Of a DNA stretch of 33,446 bases, positions 10,751 to 20,411 are shown piece after piece. Location: positions 1-33,446 of the IMG/VR virus record IMGVR_UViG_3300032278_000058. One strand, written 5' to 3'. The number at the start of each line of letters is the position of its first letter. Position 1 is the stretch's first letter. This DNA comes from a virus. The notes below the pieces were generated by a model that made no database searches, was not told where the DNA came from, and saw only the letters and a list, made by a program, of their open reading frames with translations. The position numbers and the translations under genes are program-made.

Positions 10751-13700
10751 TAGACACCATATCCCCCAGAGCCTGATGAAACATTACCTGATGTGTATGT
10801 TCCAGCACTTTGTATACCTGAATTAGTTGACGTTGCTACAGTTAAAACTTTACCTGAAGCTTTTAATCTACTTGCTGTAACGGCATCTATTACTTCAACA
10901 TTATCAACAGTCGCTCCACTAACAAAAATTTCATCTGATTCAGATTTAATTTCATACAAACTACCAAACCCTTGCAGTTGTTGGTTAGGAACAATTACAA
11001 TTGTTACTAACTCAGGTGCAACGGTCGCCATAATAAAAGTACTCAACTCTGAGAAATAAAACGTGTCTCCAAAATCCCAATTATCTAAAGCAAAGAATTG
11101 GTTGATTGCTGAAATAACTTTTGCCTTAATTGCATTAGTATTAACAACTTGGTCTGGATTTTTAACTATCTTAAATGTTGCTTGTAAATCTATATCAGCA
11201 TTTGCTCCAAATAAAACTTTATACTTTACAGGATGATAAATTACTTCATCACTAATTGATTTAATTTTATTAATCTCAGATCCATAATTATTAAACAAAT
11301 TATCGCTACTTGGCGGCAATGGTCTTTCTGTTACTGTACCATCTAAAAATTCTCTAAATAAATCATCATAACTTTTCGTTAATAGATATGTGTCAATAAT
11401 ATTACTGCTACTTGGATCAATTCTATTATCGTCATCTGCCGCGTGTACATATTGAAATTTAAGTTTGTCTCTTCCAACAAACGCTCTATATTCTGTCGTT
11501 AATACCAATGCACCAGCTGTATATATTTTAAATACATTCTCTGTAACTAGATAAAAAATTTGTCCAGCAGTATATTGACTTAATGCACCTACAACACTTT
11601 CAGATTGTTTTACATTTACTACTGCACCATCAATATAACTATAATCTTCAATTCCATCAGTAGTAATATACCTTTTCTGGAAAATATATTTTGTTAATGG
11701 ATTCGTTGTTTCTTTAACAATTTCAAGAAAGGTTTCAGGATCATCAACAACTCCGTCTTCGTCATCATCATAAAAACTTACTTCAACTTTTTTACTATCA
11801 ACATATCCATCAGCATCACGATATGCATCAGAAATTTCCCAATCATGCTGTACTGTAAATGGTATTAATTCGTCTGGTTTTAAATTAATAGATAAGACTG
11901 AAATTTTATCCTTAATAATTTGTCCTGTTTTATTGTCAAATACTTTATCAGCACTATCAAAATAAAATCTAATTTCTTCATCACTTTCAAAAATATATCT
12001 TAAACTACGATATGTAATTGTATATTTTTCACCATCTGTTTCAAGTAATAACAACCAACTTGCATCTAATTGTTGATTAGTAGTATCTCCGGTTTTACCT
12101 AAACTGAAGTCTCCGAGAATACTTAAATTATTTTCAACTACAATTCTCCATTGTCTTAAATTAGTATCATATCTTAAACCAAATGTTTTATTAGCAAATA
12201 ATTGATCGATGATTTGTGTTTTTACAGTTTCTACCAATGTTTTAGAAAATTTAGGTACAATTTGCTGTAAAACAGCCGTTGACGGAATAATATCATTAAG
12301 TATAATTGGTCCTGAACCATCTGTATTATCAACAGCACCGTCACCAACAATACTAACTACTTTAACCCATTTATAATCAAGTGCCCCTATATGATCTGGA
12401 TCGCCTAACATTAATGTACCATCTGTCATAAAATGATATCCATCAGGCGCTAAAAATTTTATTAATGTGCCTTCTTCAAGAAATCTTAATGCACTACCTG
12501 TAAATCCTGCAACTTGAAATCTTGTTCCGTCAACATCTTCAAAATGACCAGTTGTTTGATTAGTTCCTTTTGTAGTTTGTACCCAACTTGCTCCTAAATC
12601 TGAAACAATTGTTTTAGGAAAGTTTGTCAAATAATAATTTAACAATTGTTTTTCAGCTAAAATAGGTTGAATTACTTCTTCAACAATTCCTTCAAGGTCT
12701 ACTTTTGTTGTATATACAAAATTCTTATATTTCGTTAATGTCTCTTTATATACAACACCATCATTACCAAATAAATTTGTACTAGAATATTTTCCAGTAC
12801 TATCTAGTAAATCAAAATAACGTGAAATACCACTTGATGCTCTATTAACACTTTTAACTTTAACAATTTCTTGACTAATTCTTAAAGGTGCAACTTGATA
12901 ATCTTCACCAGTAACCATTCTATTTTGTGTATAATAAGTTGCAGGTGCATTTTCACGGATACTTACATTTGTTTCAGTAGTAGTTGCATTGTCTACTGTA
13001 TATTTTAATGACAATGTTACGTTTAATGTTTCTTGATTCCCAACTGCTGACGTATACGGAATTGCTATTCCTACTGACGTCATATCTGCAGGAATAATAC
13101 TATATGCTTGATTAATACTTGTTCTGTAATAAACTCTAAAATCACCGTTAGGTAAATTACCAAAGACACCGTCTGAGAACATTAAATTAATTTTATCTTG
13201 AGATTGTGTAAGAACAGCATAAATGTTTCTAACACTTTTACGTAAACTATTATAAACAATATTATTACCTTCAACTGCTTCAACCTTAGTCCATAATTCG
13301 GATTCAGCACCAATTGAATTTAATTTGTAAAGCCATACATCTGAATGATTAACATTAGTTGCATCAACAGAAATTGTTTGATTAGTACTAGGAGTATTAA
13401 CAGTAAATGTTCCTTGGTCTAATGTACCTTGTCTAAAATGACCGAAGTACCCGCTATTAGCACTTCCTGGTCCACGACCATCATCTCTATATAAAAATGC
13501 TAAACTGTTACCAGGTAAAGGTGGCTCTTCAGATATAACTCCGTCAATAACATCAACTGATGTTATTTGGAATGGTAAATTTCTTCCATCAATATTTTTA
13601 TTATAACTATAAACCGGAACATCTGTATTACTTGCTCTATATCTGTATTGATGTGTTAACACACCTTCTACTGTATCTTTTTTTACTGGACGGCCAATAG

Positions 13701-14205
13701 TAGAATTTACCGGTAATGCCGCATTAAGAATCTTTTCAAACTGTTCTCGCCAATCTGGATTAGCTGGATCATTCCAAACAACTGTTTGGTTAGCTAAATT
13801 AGTACCATTTGAATCTACTATTTCTTCTGATGACGATACTGCTTCAAATTTAATTAACCCATTAGCTGTTTGATTCCGCTTTGGATTATATGACAATAGT
13901 CGTGCTAAACGTAATACTGATTCTCTACGTTCTGCTAATTCAAGAAAGTTCTCTCTAGAGTTAAGATCAATACGATAAGAAATATTTTGCCCTAAGAATG
14001 CAATAAGATCTATTAACGCTAGGTATTCACTTGAATCAATATAATCATTAAAATCTTCTGGATAGTTCTCGCGAATATAAGCAATCATAGTGCGACGTAG
14101 ACCATCAAAATCATACGATCTAAAGTCTGCATTTCTAAATGTTTGATATACACGCTTCCAGTCTTCTGCAAGAAGCAATCTATTTTGTCTATTTGTTACT
14201 GACAT
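10750..14205 (-). CDS. 6: Baseplate wedge protein gp6
   Basis: This 1151-aa protein matches the T4 gp6 / baseplate J-like wedge family. gp6 dimers form the inner ring of the baseplate that clamps gp25 and gp53 and relays sheath contraction. The conserved N-terminal block lies at residues about 30-120 (FDGLRRTMIAYIRENYPEDF, ALIDLIAFLGQNISYRIDLN, RRESVLRLARLLSYNP). A C-terminal J-like region near residues 1000-1090 includes NAIKAKVISAINQFF and FGDTFYFSELSTFIM. T4 gp6 is about 660 aa, so roughly 490 residues are extra, mostly in the middle (residues about 500-950). The start follows AGGAAAAAACT. It lies after gp25 and is coupled by TAATG to the giant gene. Family identification is firm; the role of the insertion is unknown. 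Confidence 0.85.
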   Translation of the reverse strand: MSVTNRQNRLLLAEDWKRVYQTFRNADFRSYDFDGLRRTMIAYIRENYPEDFNDYIDSSEYLALIDLIAFLGQNISYRIDLNSRENFLELAERRESVLRLARLLSYNPKRNQTANGLIKFEAVSSSEEIVDSNGTNLANQTVVWNDPANPDWREQFEKILNAALPVNSTIGRPVKKDTVEGVLTHQYRYRASNTDVPVYSYNKNIDGRNLPFQITSVDVIDGVISEEPPLPGNSLAFLYRDDGRGPGSANSGYFGHFRQGTLDQGTFTVNTPSTNQTISVDATNVNHSDVWLYKLNSIGAESELWTKVEAVEGNNIVYNSLRKSVRNIYAVLTQSQDKINLMFSDGVFGNLPNGDFRVYYRTSINQAYSIIPADMTSVGIAIPYTSAVGNQETLNVTLSLKYTVDNATTTETNVSIRENAPATYYTQNRMVTGEDYQVAPLRISQEIVKVKSVNRASSGISRYFDLLDSTGKYSSTNLFGNDGVVYKETLTKYKNFVYTTKVDLEGIVEEVIQPILAEKQLLNYYLTNFPKTIVSDLGASWVQTTKGTNQTTGHFEDVDGTRFQVAGFTGSALRFLEEGTLIKFLAPDGYHFMTDGTLMLGDPDHIGALDYKWVKVVSIVGDGAVDNTDGSGPIILNDIIPSTAVLQQIVPKFSKTLVETVKTQIIDQLFANKTFGLRYDTNLRQWRIVVENNLSILGDFSLGKTGDTTNQQLDASWLLLLETDGEKYTITYRSLRYIFESDEEIRFYFDSADKVFDNKTGQIIKDKISVLSINLKPDELIPFTVQHDWEISDAYRDADGYVDSKKVEVSFYDDDEDGVVDDPETFLEIVKETTNPLTKYIFQKRYITTDGIEDYSYIDGAVVNVKQSESVVGALSQYTAGQIFYLVTENVFKIYTAGALVLTTEYRAFVGRDKLKFQYVHAADDDNRIDPSSSNIIDTYLLTKSYDDLFREFLDGTVTERPLPPSSDNLFNNYGSEINKIKSISDEVIYHPVKYKVLFGANADIDLQATFKIVKNPDQVVNTNAIKAKVISAINQFFALDNWDFGDTFYFSELSTFIMATVAPELVTIVIVPNQQLQGFGSLYEIKSESDEIFVSGATVDNVEVIDAVTASRLKASGKVLTVATSTNSGIQSAGTYTSGNVSSGSGGYGV

Positions 14206-14224
14206 AGTTTTTTCCTATTAACTC

Positions 14225-14234
14225 TATTTATTTA
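14225..14234 (-). promoter_or_regulatory. Candidate late promoter before gp6
   Basis: On the minus strand this reads TAAATAAATA, containing AATAAATA, a 7/8 match to the T4 late element TATAAATA. It lies in the 56-base gap between gp25 and gp6, just upstream of an AGGA ribosome-binding site and the gp6 ATG at 14205. It could give a gp6/giant-gene transcript independent of the operon head. AT-rich sequence makes chance matches likely. Confidence 0.4.
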
Positions 14235-14261
14235 AATTCATTAACCACATAGTTAATTCTA

Positions 14262-14705
14262 TTAAAAATTACCTGCATCCTCATCAAATGTTAACTTCAT
14301 TTTTTCTGAAATATTATAAGGAAGATATGTTAATGTACAATCAATTACAAGACCAGCTTCATACTGATCAATAATAATACTGTCTACACTTACCCTTGGG
14401 TCTGAATTAACAATCTCAGTAACATTTTGAGCTATAACAGTTTTTAAATTTTCTGTTAATGGTTCGTAAATAACGTCCCAAATAATAGTTCCGAACTCTG
14501 GATTTTCTAACTTTTCGCCCTGGCGTATATGAAAATGATTTATAATATCTTGCTTAATTAATGCAATATCATATAAAATATTACTTTTATTAGCTGGATC
14601 AACAGTACTCAGTCCACGATACGCTCTGCTAGTTGCAGGCTTTTTTTGAGCTTTTGCAGTAGTTACTCGAATTTGTTTATATAAATCTCTATCTGATATA
14701 CTCAT
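14262..14705 (-). CDS. 25: Baseplate wedge protein gp25
   Basis: This 147-aa protein has the compact fold of the gp25/GpW/Afp9 family, a wedge component that binds gp6 and nucleates the sheath next to the baseplate. Visible family marks are the N-terminal SNILYDIALIKQDIINHF helix, the RQGEKLENPEFGTIIWDVIYE motif split by a turn, and a C-terminal strand region (LVIDCTLTYLPYNISEKMKL). Its length is close to T4 gp25 (132 aa). The start at 14705 is preceded by an AAGG-containing sequence inside the end of gp5, only 8 bases downstream of the gp5 stop. It is the fifth gene of the baseplate operon. Confidence 0.85.
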   Translation of the reverse strand: MSISDRDLYKQIRVTTAKAQKKPATSRAYRGLSTVDPANKSNILYDIALIKQDIINHFHIRQGEKLENPEFGTIIWDVIYEPLTENLKTVIAQNVTEIVNSDPRVSVDSIIIDQYEAGLVIDCTLTYLPYNISEKMKLTFDEDAGNF

Positions 14706-14713
14706 AACTTACC

Positions 14714-16300
14714 TTACTTTTTTGCTTCCTTTTTAAACGGATCGGCTGTTGGGACAAACGTTAACGGATTAACTGCCGTTACTACATTATCTCTATCTGT
14801 TAATACAATTTTAAATGCTAAAGGATTTGAATTTTCATGATGATTCCAAGGTTCGTGCATCGGTGCTCTTTGTGATAAAGTTCCTAACGCATTATTTGTT
14901 GGCACTCCAGGCAAAATATGTGTATTAAGTGGTGAAACAATTTGAGAAGCTGACGCCATAGGACCATTCATATGAATTTGTGGAGCAGTTTCTAAATGAT
15001 TGCCACCTGACTTAATATGTGAGCCTCCTCCTGATGTAATTTTAGTTTCACCATTTGTTTTATACTCAGTATTACCTATTGTAGTAACCCATTGATTACC
15101 TCCAAACAAACATTTAAAATCATTAAGTGTTTCGATTTGAATGTTACCTTTACGTAATTTAGGTTCCCCATCTAATACACTATAACTTCCACTTGCTTTT
15201 AAATCTATATTAGCTCCTGCTTCAATAGTAATATTTCTATCTGCTGTTAAATTTAAATCATTTTCAGTATGTACACTCATACTGTCTTTTGCATAAATGT
15301 CTATTTTTCCATCTGATGTTAATTCAACCCATGCTGATCCTTTTGAATTAGCAATATAAATTAAATCTTCTGTATTATGTAATAAAATTTGATGACCAGT
15401 TCTAGTTCGTATTCTAACTAATTCATTATGTGGTAATTCACGTTGCCCATCTGTTTCATTAATAGATACGTTAGCATATTCTGGTGGGCCGTCACTTGCT
15501 GGTGTTTTTCTTAAAATTTTATCATTACCATCATCCATTACAAATGTCGTGCCGCCTAATCTAGCTCGATGTACATTAACAGGTCCATCAGTCATTCCAA
15601 TTATTCCAAGTGGTGACCCAACACTTTTATCAACTGGTCCAGGTGTACTCATCCCAAATACTGCACTAGGTACTTCACGTCTAGCACTTGATGTTGTTAT
15701 ACCTCTAAACTCATCTATAAAATCTTTTGTAACTAATCCTTGTTTTTGAAGATCTCCTAAAAACCTTGCTTGATATGGTTTTAAAAATTTTGTAGGATCT
15801 TGTTGGATGCCTGTTTCACTTTGTCTATTATATTCAGCTACCGGAATTTTTTTACCTTTATAATCTGTTGGTGCATTTTTTGTAATTGTAGTTGCCGGGT
15901 GTCCTGGCATAGCAAAATTCATATAACGATCTTGAATACAGCCTAACCAGAAACATTGATTAGGATTACCTTCTGCAAATATTACTAAAACCATAGTGCC
16001 AACATCAGGTGGAATCATCCACCAACCATAACTTTGTTGACTATATCTGTAATCTTCGTTTTTAGTTACTGACCATGCAGGTGTTTGTCCTGCAAATGGT
16101 GACAAATATTTTGCATTAAAAGTTTGTCCTGGAGTTGCACCATCATTACCAGCTGTAGTTTTTTTCAATAATTCTACTTGTATAGTACCCATGAAATGAG
16201 GATCAAGATGACTAATGACTCTAGCCTCAAAAGGACCAGGATTAGGTGGATCTGGAAAATCTGCACTAATTTTCTCGACTAATGTATTAAGCCACGCCAT
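14714..16300 (-). CDS. 5: Baseplate central spike gp5-like, no lysozyme domain
   Basis: This 528-aa protein resembles T4 gp5/VgrG spikes. Residues about 20-130 form the OB-fold (FEARVISHLDPHFMGTIQVE, then WWMIPPDVGTMVLVIFAEGN, then CFWLGCIQDRYMNFAMPG). Residues about 300-430 carry the short-period repeats of a triple-stranded beta-helix (IYIANSKGSAWVELTSDGKI, DLNLTADRNITIEAGANIDL). T4 gp5 has a glycosidase domain between these parts. Here that stretch (about 140-290) is linker-like, and I do not see the E-D-T catalytic arrangement of T4 lysozyme. It would form the membrane-piercing needle below the hub. The start follows GGAGGGTTGGATA and overlaps the upstream stop (TAATG). Confidence 0.8.
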   Translation of the reverse strand: MAWLNTLVEKISADFPDPPNPGPFEARVISHLDPHFMGTIQVELLKKTTAGNDGATPGQTFNAKYLSPFAGQTPAWSVTKNEDYRYSQQSYGWWMIPPDVGTMVLVIFAEGNPNQCFWLGCIQDRYMNFAMPGHPATTITKNAPTDYKGKKIPVAEYNRQSETGIQQDPTKFLKPYQARFLGDLQKQGLVTKDFIDEFRGITTSSARREVPSAVFGMSTPGPVDKSVGSPLGIIGMTDGPVNVHRARLGGTTFVMDDGNDKILRKTPASDGPPEYANVSINETDGQRELPHNELVRIRTRTGHQILLHNTEDLIYIANSKGSAWVELTSDGKIDIYAKDSMSVHTENDLNLTADRNITIEAGANIDLKASGSYSVLDGEPKLRKGNIQIETLNDFKCLFGGNQWVTTIGNTEYKTNGETKITSGGGSHIKSGGNHLETAPQIHMNGPMASASQIVSPLNTHILPGVPTNNALGTLSQRAPMHEPWNHHENSNPLAFKIVLTDRDNVVTAVNPLTFVPTADPFKKEAKK

Positions 16301-19101
16301 TATCCAACCCTCCGATGCGGACTTCCAGTACTAGCGACGCTAGTACGTGTAGCCAAACCAGTTTGTACAGTACCAGGTGGTCCATCAATCATCTCTCTAT
16401 ATTTTGCTTCTGTCAAAGCTGTTCCTGATTCGCTATCCTTAGCCGCCTTCTTAACATTTTTAGCTTGTCTGGCTTGGTTTCGTTGTCTTAACATTGTTAG
16501 TGTTTGGTCGAACCTGCCAGCCGCAAAAGTGCTTTCAACTTCAGTTACCCAATATATACCGCTAAATTTTTCTAGTTCTGTAGAAGCTTTGTTCTCATTA
16601 TCATTAGGAGTATTAAATATAGCTATCCCATTAGAACCATAATCTATTGGAGTTCTAAAACCAACATTAACAAAAACTTGTTTTGATTTATATACCATCT
16701 GACCGCGAGGATCAATCATTGACTTTTTACCTTTGCCAGCACCTACACTATTGTAATTTCCTACACCACTATCACTAATATAATATGGGTCACCCCAAAT
16801 TTTTAATTTAAGTTGCATTAAGTCAACAGTATGATTTACTAACGCATTATGAAACGTTCTAGCAATATCTTCTTTTTCGTTCCCTGGAACCCCTCGCACA
16901 CTAGCTGTGGGATTTTCTATAGAAACAGCACCTACTTTTCTTAATGGTCCTGTAATATTATCTTCAGCTCCTTCTTTATCTGCCATTGGGTGATGATTTT
17001 CTCTTTGTTGTTTAGATGTAGCAAAATTCCCTTGAGATTTTACATCAGTTTGATTACTTCCTTTATCTGGAGACACTGGTGTTAAAAATCTATTTTCAAA
17101 GTTTATTTCTATATCTTGTATATCTTTATTTTGTCCTGTGTACATATATTCATAATATTTGACAATATTATTTCTAATATCATCTTCGCCATGCATTACC
17201 TCAGTTGGCTTTTCTATTAATGAAATATTAACATCATAAGGTACAACTCTAAAAACATATATCTTTGGTGGCCGACCTTTTATTACTTCAACCTCTGGTA
17301 TAGGAATATTAAAAACCTGTGTTTCAATTCTAAACCATTCTTTAGCCCCAGAAGGTTTAATTGCTCTATCTAATAATCCTCGACCAAACTCACTTAATAA
17401 TACTACCTCTTCAATAATTTTATTAACTTTAGTACCTTTTTTAAATTTGAGTTCTCTAGATTCTGTAGAAATGTTAATTGCAGATGTAACATGAATTTTC
17501 TTTTTTGAATCGTATATAAGTCCTTCAGGGTTTGGCTCTTGAGCTCCGTCTTGTAATTTATCAAATACGATTGTTGCTTCACCGATTTTATTAATATTAG
17601 TTTGTGTAAATGAATTTACTTTTAATTGTTCACTTAAATCATTTCGTTTAATAGATATTCCTAAGATTTTTTGGGCCCAGTTCTCATAACTAAATTCTTC
17701 TGTAACTGCTTTAATTTTTGTAAATTCTTCTTTTGTTAATGTACCTTCGTGAAATTTTTTCTCAGCTTCTTCGGCACTGAGAATATGAGGACTAACCGCT
17801 GTATTTGTGGATTTTCCTTTAGTTCCCATCGCGGCACTTTCTTCTTTAATTGGAAATAAAATTACATACTCGTCAGCGTACGATCTTTCATTACCCTTTT
17901 CACGTTTTAATAAATTTGTATTAAGAACAGTTGCTAAACTATTCTTTCCGGATTGTAAAAGTGTTTCTACATTCCCGCCTGATATTGCTACATCAATTGG
18001 AACTTTTTGCACAAGGTCTGTTAATGCACCACCATTATAAGCTATTGCTGTACAATTATATTCAGAACCTTTAGTAGTTACATTAAATGTAGCATTTGTT
18101 ATCATTATAGGTAAATGCCTCTCTGATTGACCGTTCATTTTTGAAAGACGTATGACATCACCCACATTATCATTAAAGTCTAGTCCATATCTTGTAGACG
18201 GTTCTTGAAGGTACCCTACCCAGTCTATTGAAAGCATAAATGGAGCACCGATATAATTAACGTGTCCTGCTGTTCTAGCCCCAATTTCTAATGCTTCTAA
18301 AAATTGTCCCATACTATAAGGTTCTACAATACGAAAAGTCATCTGATGATATGCAGACGTTCTTGATTTAGGATTTGGAGAAATAATAGATCTTATATTT
18401 AAATCTTCTATAAAATATTCTGTTCTACCATGCTTTCCTTCCATTGCAGTTGTGGCTTTTTTCTTGCCGGTGCCTTGTGTACCACCTCCAGATTTAAGAA
18501 TTATAATCTGTGGTCCGTTTTTCATATATGTACCATCAGGATCTGCTAATTCGTCATTTGTTAAACAACTTAAAGTAATAACATAGTTAGCACTAACATA
18601 TCTTTCTAATGGATTTCTTTGTGGCCTTACACCATGGACAGTTACATCGTCCATCATTTTAGGATCTTCTCCTGTTTCTTCAACCGCGTCGGCACTAGCT
18701 AAAGGATCATCTGGAGCAAATTGACGAGGGTCGCCAGTTTTTTGACCTAGACCTGCAACAACCTCACCGTTTGCATTAATGGCCTTATTTGAAATAGGAA
18801 TTCCGGCGGCCATTGCAACCCCTTGCATTTCGCTTGTAACTGCTTGTATTGTTTTATCTAATACAGGAGCTATGTTGTGTTTTAATGTTTCCATTTCAGC
18901 TGTAGCTGTATTTTTAAATTGTTCAAATTGTTCAACGCCTCCGAAATTAGAACCTTCAAACAATGCGGTTGCATTTGTAACATCATTAGTAAATTGATTC
19001 TGAACATTACTTAAATTATTTGTTGCAAGATTGGCTTCTTCAACAAGTTTATTACCTTCCGGTAGAGCTGTTTTTAAAATACTTTTAAGATTAAATGACA
19101 T
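16300..19101 (-). CDS. Large baseplate hub-like structural protein
   Basis: This 933-aa protein lies between gp53 and gp5, where a gp27-type hub would be expected. I do not recognise a named domain with certainty. Its N terminus (about 1-100) is helical and Asn/Thr-rich. Residues about 165-400 are beta-rich (RYVSANYVITLSCLTNDEL, PYSMGQFLEALEIGARTAG, PFMLSIDWVGYLQEPSTRYG). The C terminus (about 770-880) includes LKIWGDPYYISDSGVGNYNS and SGIYWVTEVESTF, which looks like a second tail-tube/hub-type beta fold. A hub fusion with gp27-like parts is my best inference. It is translationally coupled to gp5 by TAATG. The start at 19101 has AGGATAAC upstream, overlapping the gp53 end. It is surely coding; the role is moderately supported. 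Confidence 0.7.
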   Translation of the reverse strand: MSFNLKSILKTALPEGNKLVEEANLATNNLSNVQNQFTNDVTNATALFEGSNFGGVEQFEQFKNTATAEMETLKHNIAPVLDKTIQAVTSEMQGVAMAAGIPISNKAINANGEVVAGLGQKTGDPRQFAPDDPLASADAVEETGEDPKMMDDVTVHGVRPQRNPLERYVSANYVITLSCLTNDELADPDGTYMKNGPQIIILKSGGGTQGTGKKKATTAMEGKHGRTEYFIEDLNIRSIISPNPKSRTSAYHQMTFRIVEPYSMGQFLEALEIGARTAGHVNYIGAPFMLSIDWVGYLQEPSTRYGLDFNDNVGDVIRLSKMNGQSERHLPIMITNATFNVTTKGSEYNCTAIAYNGGALTDLVQKVPIDVAISGGNVETLLQSGKNSLATVLNTNLLKREKGNERSYADEYVILFPIKEESAAMGTKGKSTNTAVSPHILSAEEAEKKFHEGTLTKEEFTKIKAVTEEFSYENWAQKILGISIKRNDLSEQLKVNSFTQTNINKIGEATIVFDKLQDGAQEPNPEGLIYDSKKKIHVTSAINISTESRELKFKKGTKVNKIIEEVVLLSEFGRGLLDRAIKPSGAKEWFRIETQVFNIPIPEVEVIKGRPPKIYVFRVVPYDVNISLIEKPTEVMHGEDDIRNNIVKYYEYMYTGQNKDIQDIEINFENRFLTPVSPDKGSNQTDVKSQGNFATSKQQRENHHPMADKEGAEDNITGPLRKVGAVSIENPTASVRGVPGNEKEDIARTFHNALVNHTVDLMQLKLKIWGDPYYISDSGVGNYNSVGAGKGKKSMIDPRGQMVYKSKQVFVNVGFRTPIDYGSNGIAIFNTPNDNENKASTELEKFSGIYWVTEVESTFAAGRFDQTLTMLRQRNQARQAKNVKKAAKDSESGTALTEAKYREMIDGPPGTVQTGLATRTSVASTGSPHRRVG

Positions 19102-19110
19102 AGTGTTGTG

Positions 19111-19407
19111 TTATCCTAGTTCTGATTTTACATCAGTTACATTTGGTAAAAGGATCTCAACTCCGGATTCGATATCATAAATTGGATCTTCTATGATATC
19201 CATATTTCGTTGTGCAAATACCCACCATAATTTTGGATTGTCATATAAGTCATAAGCAAGTAAGTCTGGCCTATGATTATATTGTGGTTCTATAACATAA
19301 GGTACATCGTCAGGTGATGCTGGAACTGGACGAATTTGAAAATATCCTAAAGAAGATCCGTTGTCAATATAAAGTGTATTCTTCCACGGTGATGATGCAC
19401 TTGGCAT
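19111..19407 (-). CDS. 53: Baseplate wedge protein gp53
   Basis: This 98-aa protein carries the gp53 signature QYNHRPDLLAYDLYDNPKLW followed by WVFAQRNMDIIEDPIYDIES and a C-terminal LysM-like end (GVEILLPN). gp53 joins neighbouring wedges around the hub. T4 gp53 is about 196 aa, so this is a half-length form containing mainly the conserved core, as I recall for marine relatives. Its ATG overlaps the gp48 stop (TAATG), which implies coupled translation. Confidence 0.8.
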   Translation of the reverse strand: MPSASSPWKNTLYIDNGSSLGYFQIRPVPASPDDVPYVIEPQYNHRPDLLAYDLYDNPKLWWVFAQRNMDIIEDPIYDIESGVEILLPNVTDVKSELG

Positions 19408-20333
19408 TAAATAAATCCTCCTGTGTTCTTACCAACATACGCACCTTTAACAAATTTATCAAGGCTGAATGATTCAACTGCCGTTCTGCTGTAAAGAGGC
19501 TGTACTGTTACTGCAAATAAACTTTGTGTCGGTGCCCAACTACTTTTTGTATCTTTAGGATTTGCATTTCCACTATGATGTCTAGCTTGTGCATTTTTTG
19601 TCATCATAGGTCCCATTATACCGCCTTCATACTCACCTATTGCAGTAGAAATATAATCAACTTCTTGTGGCATATCAATTGTAAACTGTACTATAACAAC
19701 AGGAACATCATTGAATACATAATCACCATAGCCATTTAATTTAACTACTGGTGGCGGAGCACCTTGTGTTACAGAATTATCTCCACCATAAAACATTTTT
19801 GTACAGCTTCTTAAATAATGAAGTGCTGACACCCAATATTGTGCTTCAAAGCCGTTCTGTACAAAAAAGTCACCAGTAATAACTAACTGGTCCACTTGTG
19901 ATGCTGTATAAATTTGGTACGGATAATTAGTATGTGTAGGAGCTAACGCATTATAACTTGCACTATGACTTACTAGCACAGCAGGAGTAAACGGAAATAC
20001 TAATCCATTTGTTTCACGTAAAGGGGCTAATAACTCTGACTCATTCTTAAAAGGTTCGATATTGGGAATACTTAAACGCACTCGCCAGTCTTGTTCTTGG
20101 GCTTTAGGAAAACTTCCTACAGCCGCTGATTTAACAGGACCAAATACCCCGTCCGGTAGATTCTTCTTCCGGGTTTCCTTCATAAAGGCCTTAGAACTTG
20201 TAATATCTTCAGCCCACGTTTGGGCTTTTCGAATTCCGGGTTCTAAATTTTTTAAATTTGGTGCTACAAATTCATTTACAGCATCAAATCCACCTTGTAT
20301 TTTATTAGCTACATTTTGTACAAAACCTACCAT
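19407..20333 (-). CDS. 48: Baseplate tail-tube cap protein gp48-like
   Basis: This 308-aa protein is the first gene of the minus-strand operon. gp48 sits on the hub and, with gp54, starts tail-tube polymerisation. The N terminus (MVGFVQNVANKIQGGFDAVN) is amphipathic. The body has tube-fold-like strands (RVRLSIPNIEPF; YPYQIYTASQVDQLVITGDF; DVPVVIVQFTIDMPQEVDYI). Its place directly before gp53 fits gp48 of T4-like marine phages; gp54 is an alternative because the two share the tube fold. The ribosome-binding site is GTAGGAG, about nine bases before the ATG. A late-promoter-like CTAAATA lies immediately upstream. Confidence 0.65.
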   Translation of the reverse strand: MVGFVQNVANKIQGGFDAVNEFVAPNLKNLEPGIRKAQTWAEDITSSKAFMKETRKKNLPDGVFGPVKSAAVGSFPKAQEQDWRVRLSIPNIEPFKNESELLAPLRETNGLVFPFTPAVLVSHSASYNALAPTHTNYPYQIYTASQVDQLVITGDFFVQNGFEAQYWVSALHYLRSCTKMFYGGDNSVTQGAPPPVVKLNGYGDYVFNDVPVVIVQFTIDMPQEVDYISTAIGEYEGGIMGPMMTKNAQARHHSGNANPKDTKSSWAPTQSLFAVTVQPLYSRTAVESFSLDKFVKGAYVGKNTGGFI

Positions 20334-20352
20334 TTGGCTATACTCCTACAAG

Positions 20353-20359
20353 TATTTAG
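20353..20359 (-). promoter_or_regulatory. Candidate late promoter of the baseplate operon
   Basis: The minus strand reads CTAAATA, then CTTGTAGGAG with the gp48 ribosome-binding site. The same heptamer stands at a similar distance from the ribosome-binding site of the gene at 25371. The T4 late element TATAAATA matches at 6 of 8 positions. The start site would fall only a few bases before the Shine-Dalgarno sequence, giving a very short leader. Confidence 0.5.
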
Positions 20360-20388
20360 TTGACTTTATTAAGTGTATAGTTTATAAT
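20360..20388 (+). promoter_or_regulatory. Sigma-70-type early promoter for gp55-gp47-gp46
   Basis: TTGACT (20360-20365), a 17-base spacer and TATAAT (20383-20388) make a near-consensus host sigma-70 promoter. Transcription would start near 20395, before the ribosome-binding site of gp55. Its -35 box touches the divergent late element at 20353-20359. Confidence 0.8.
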
Positions 20389-20411
20389 AAGTTATTACTA
20401 TGGAGAATTTC

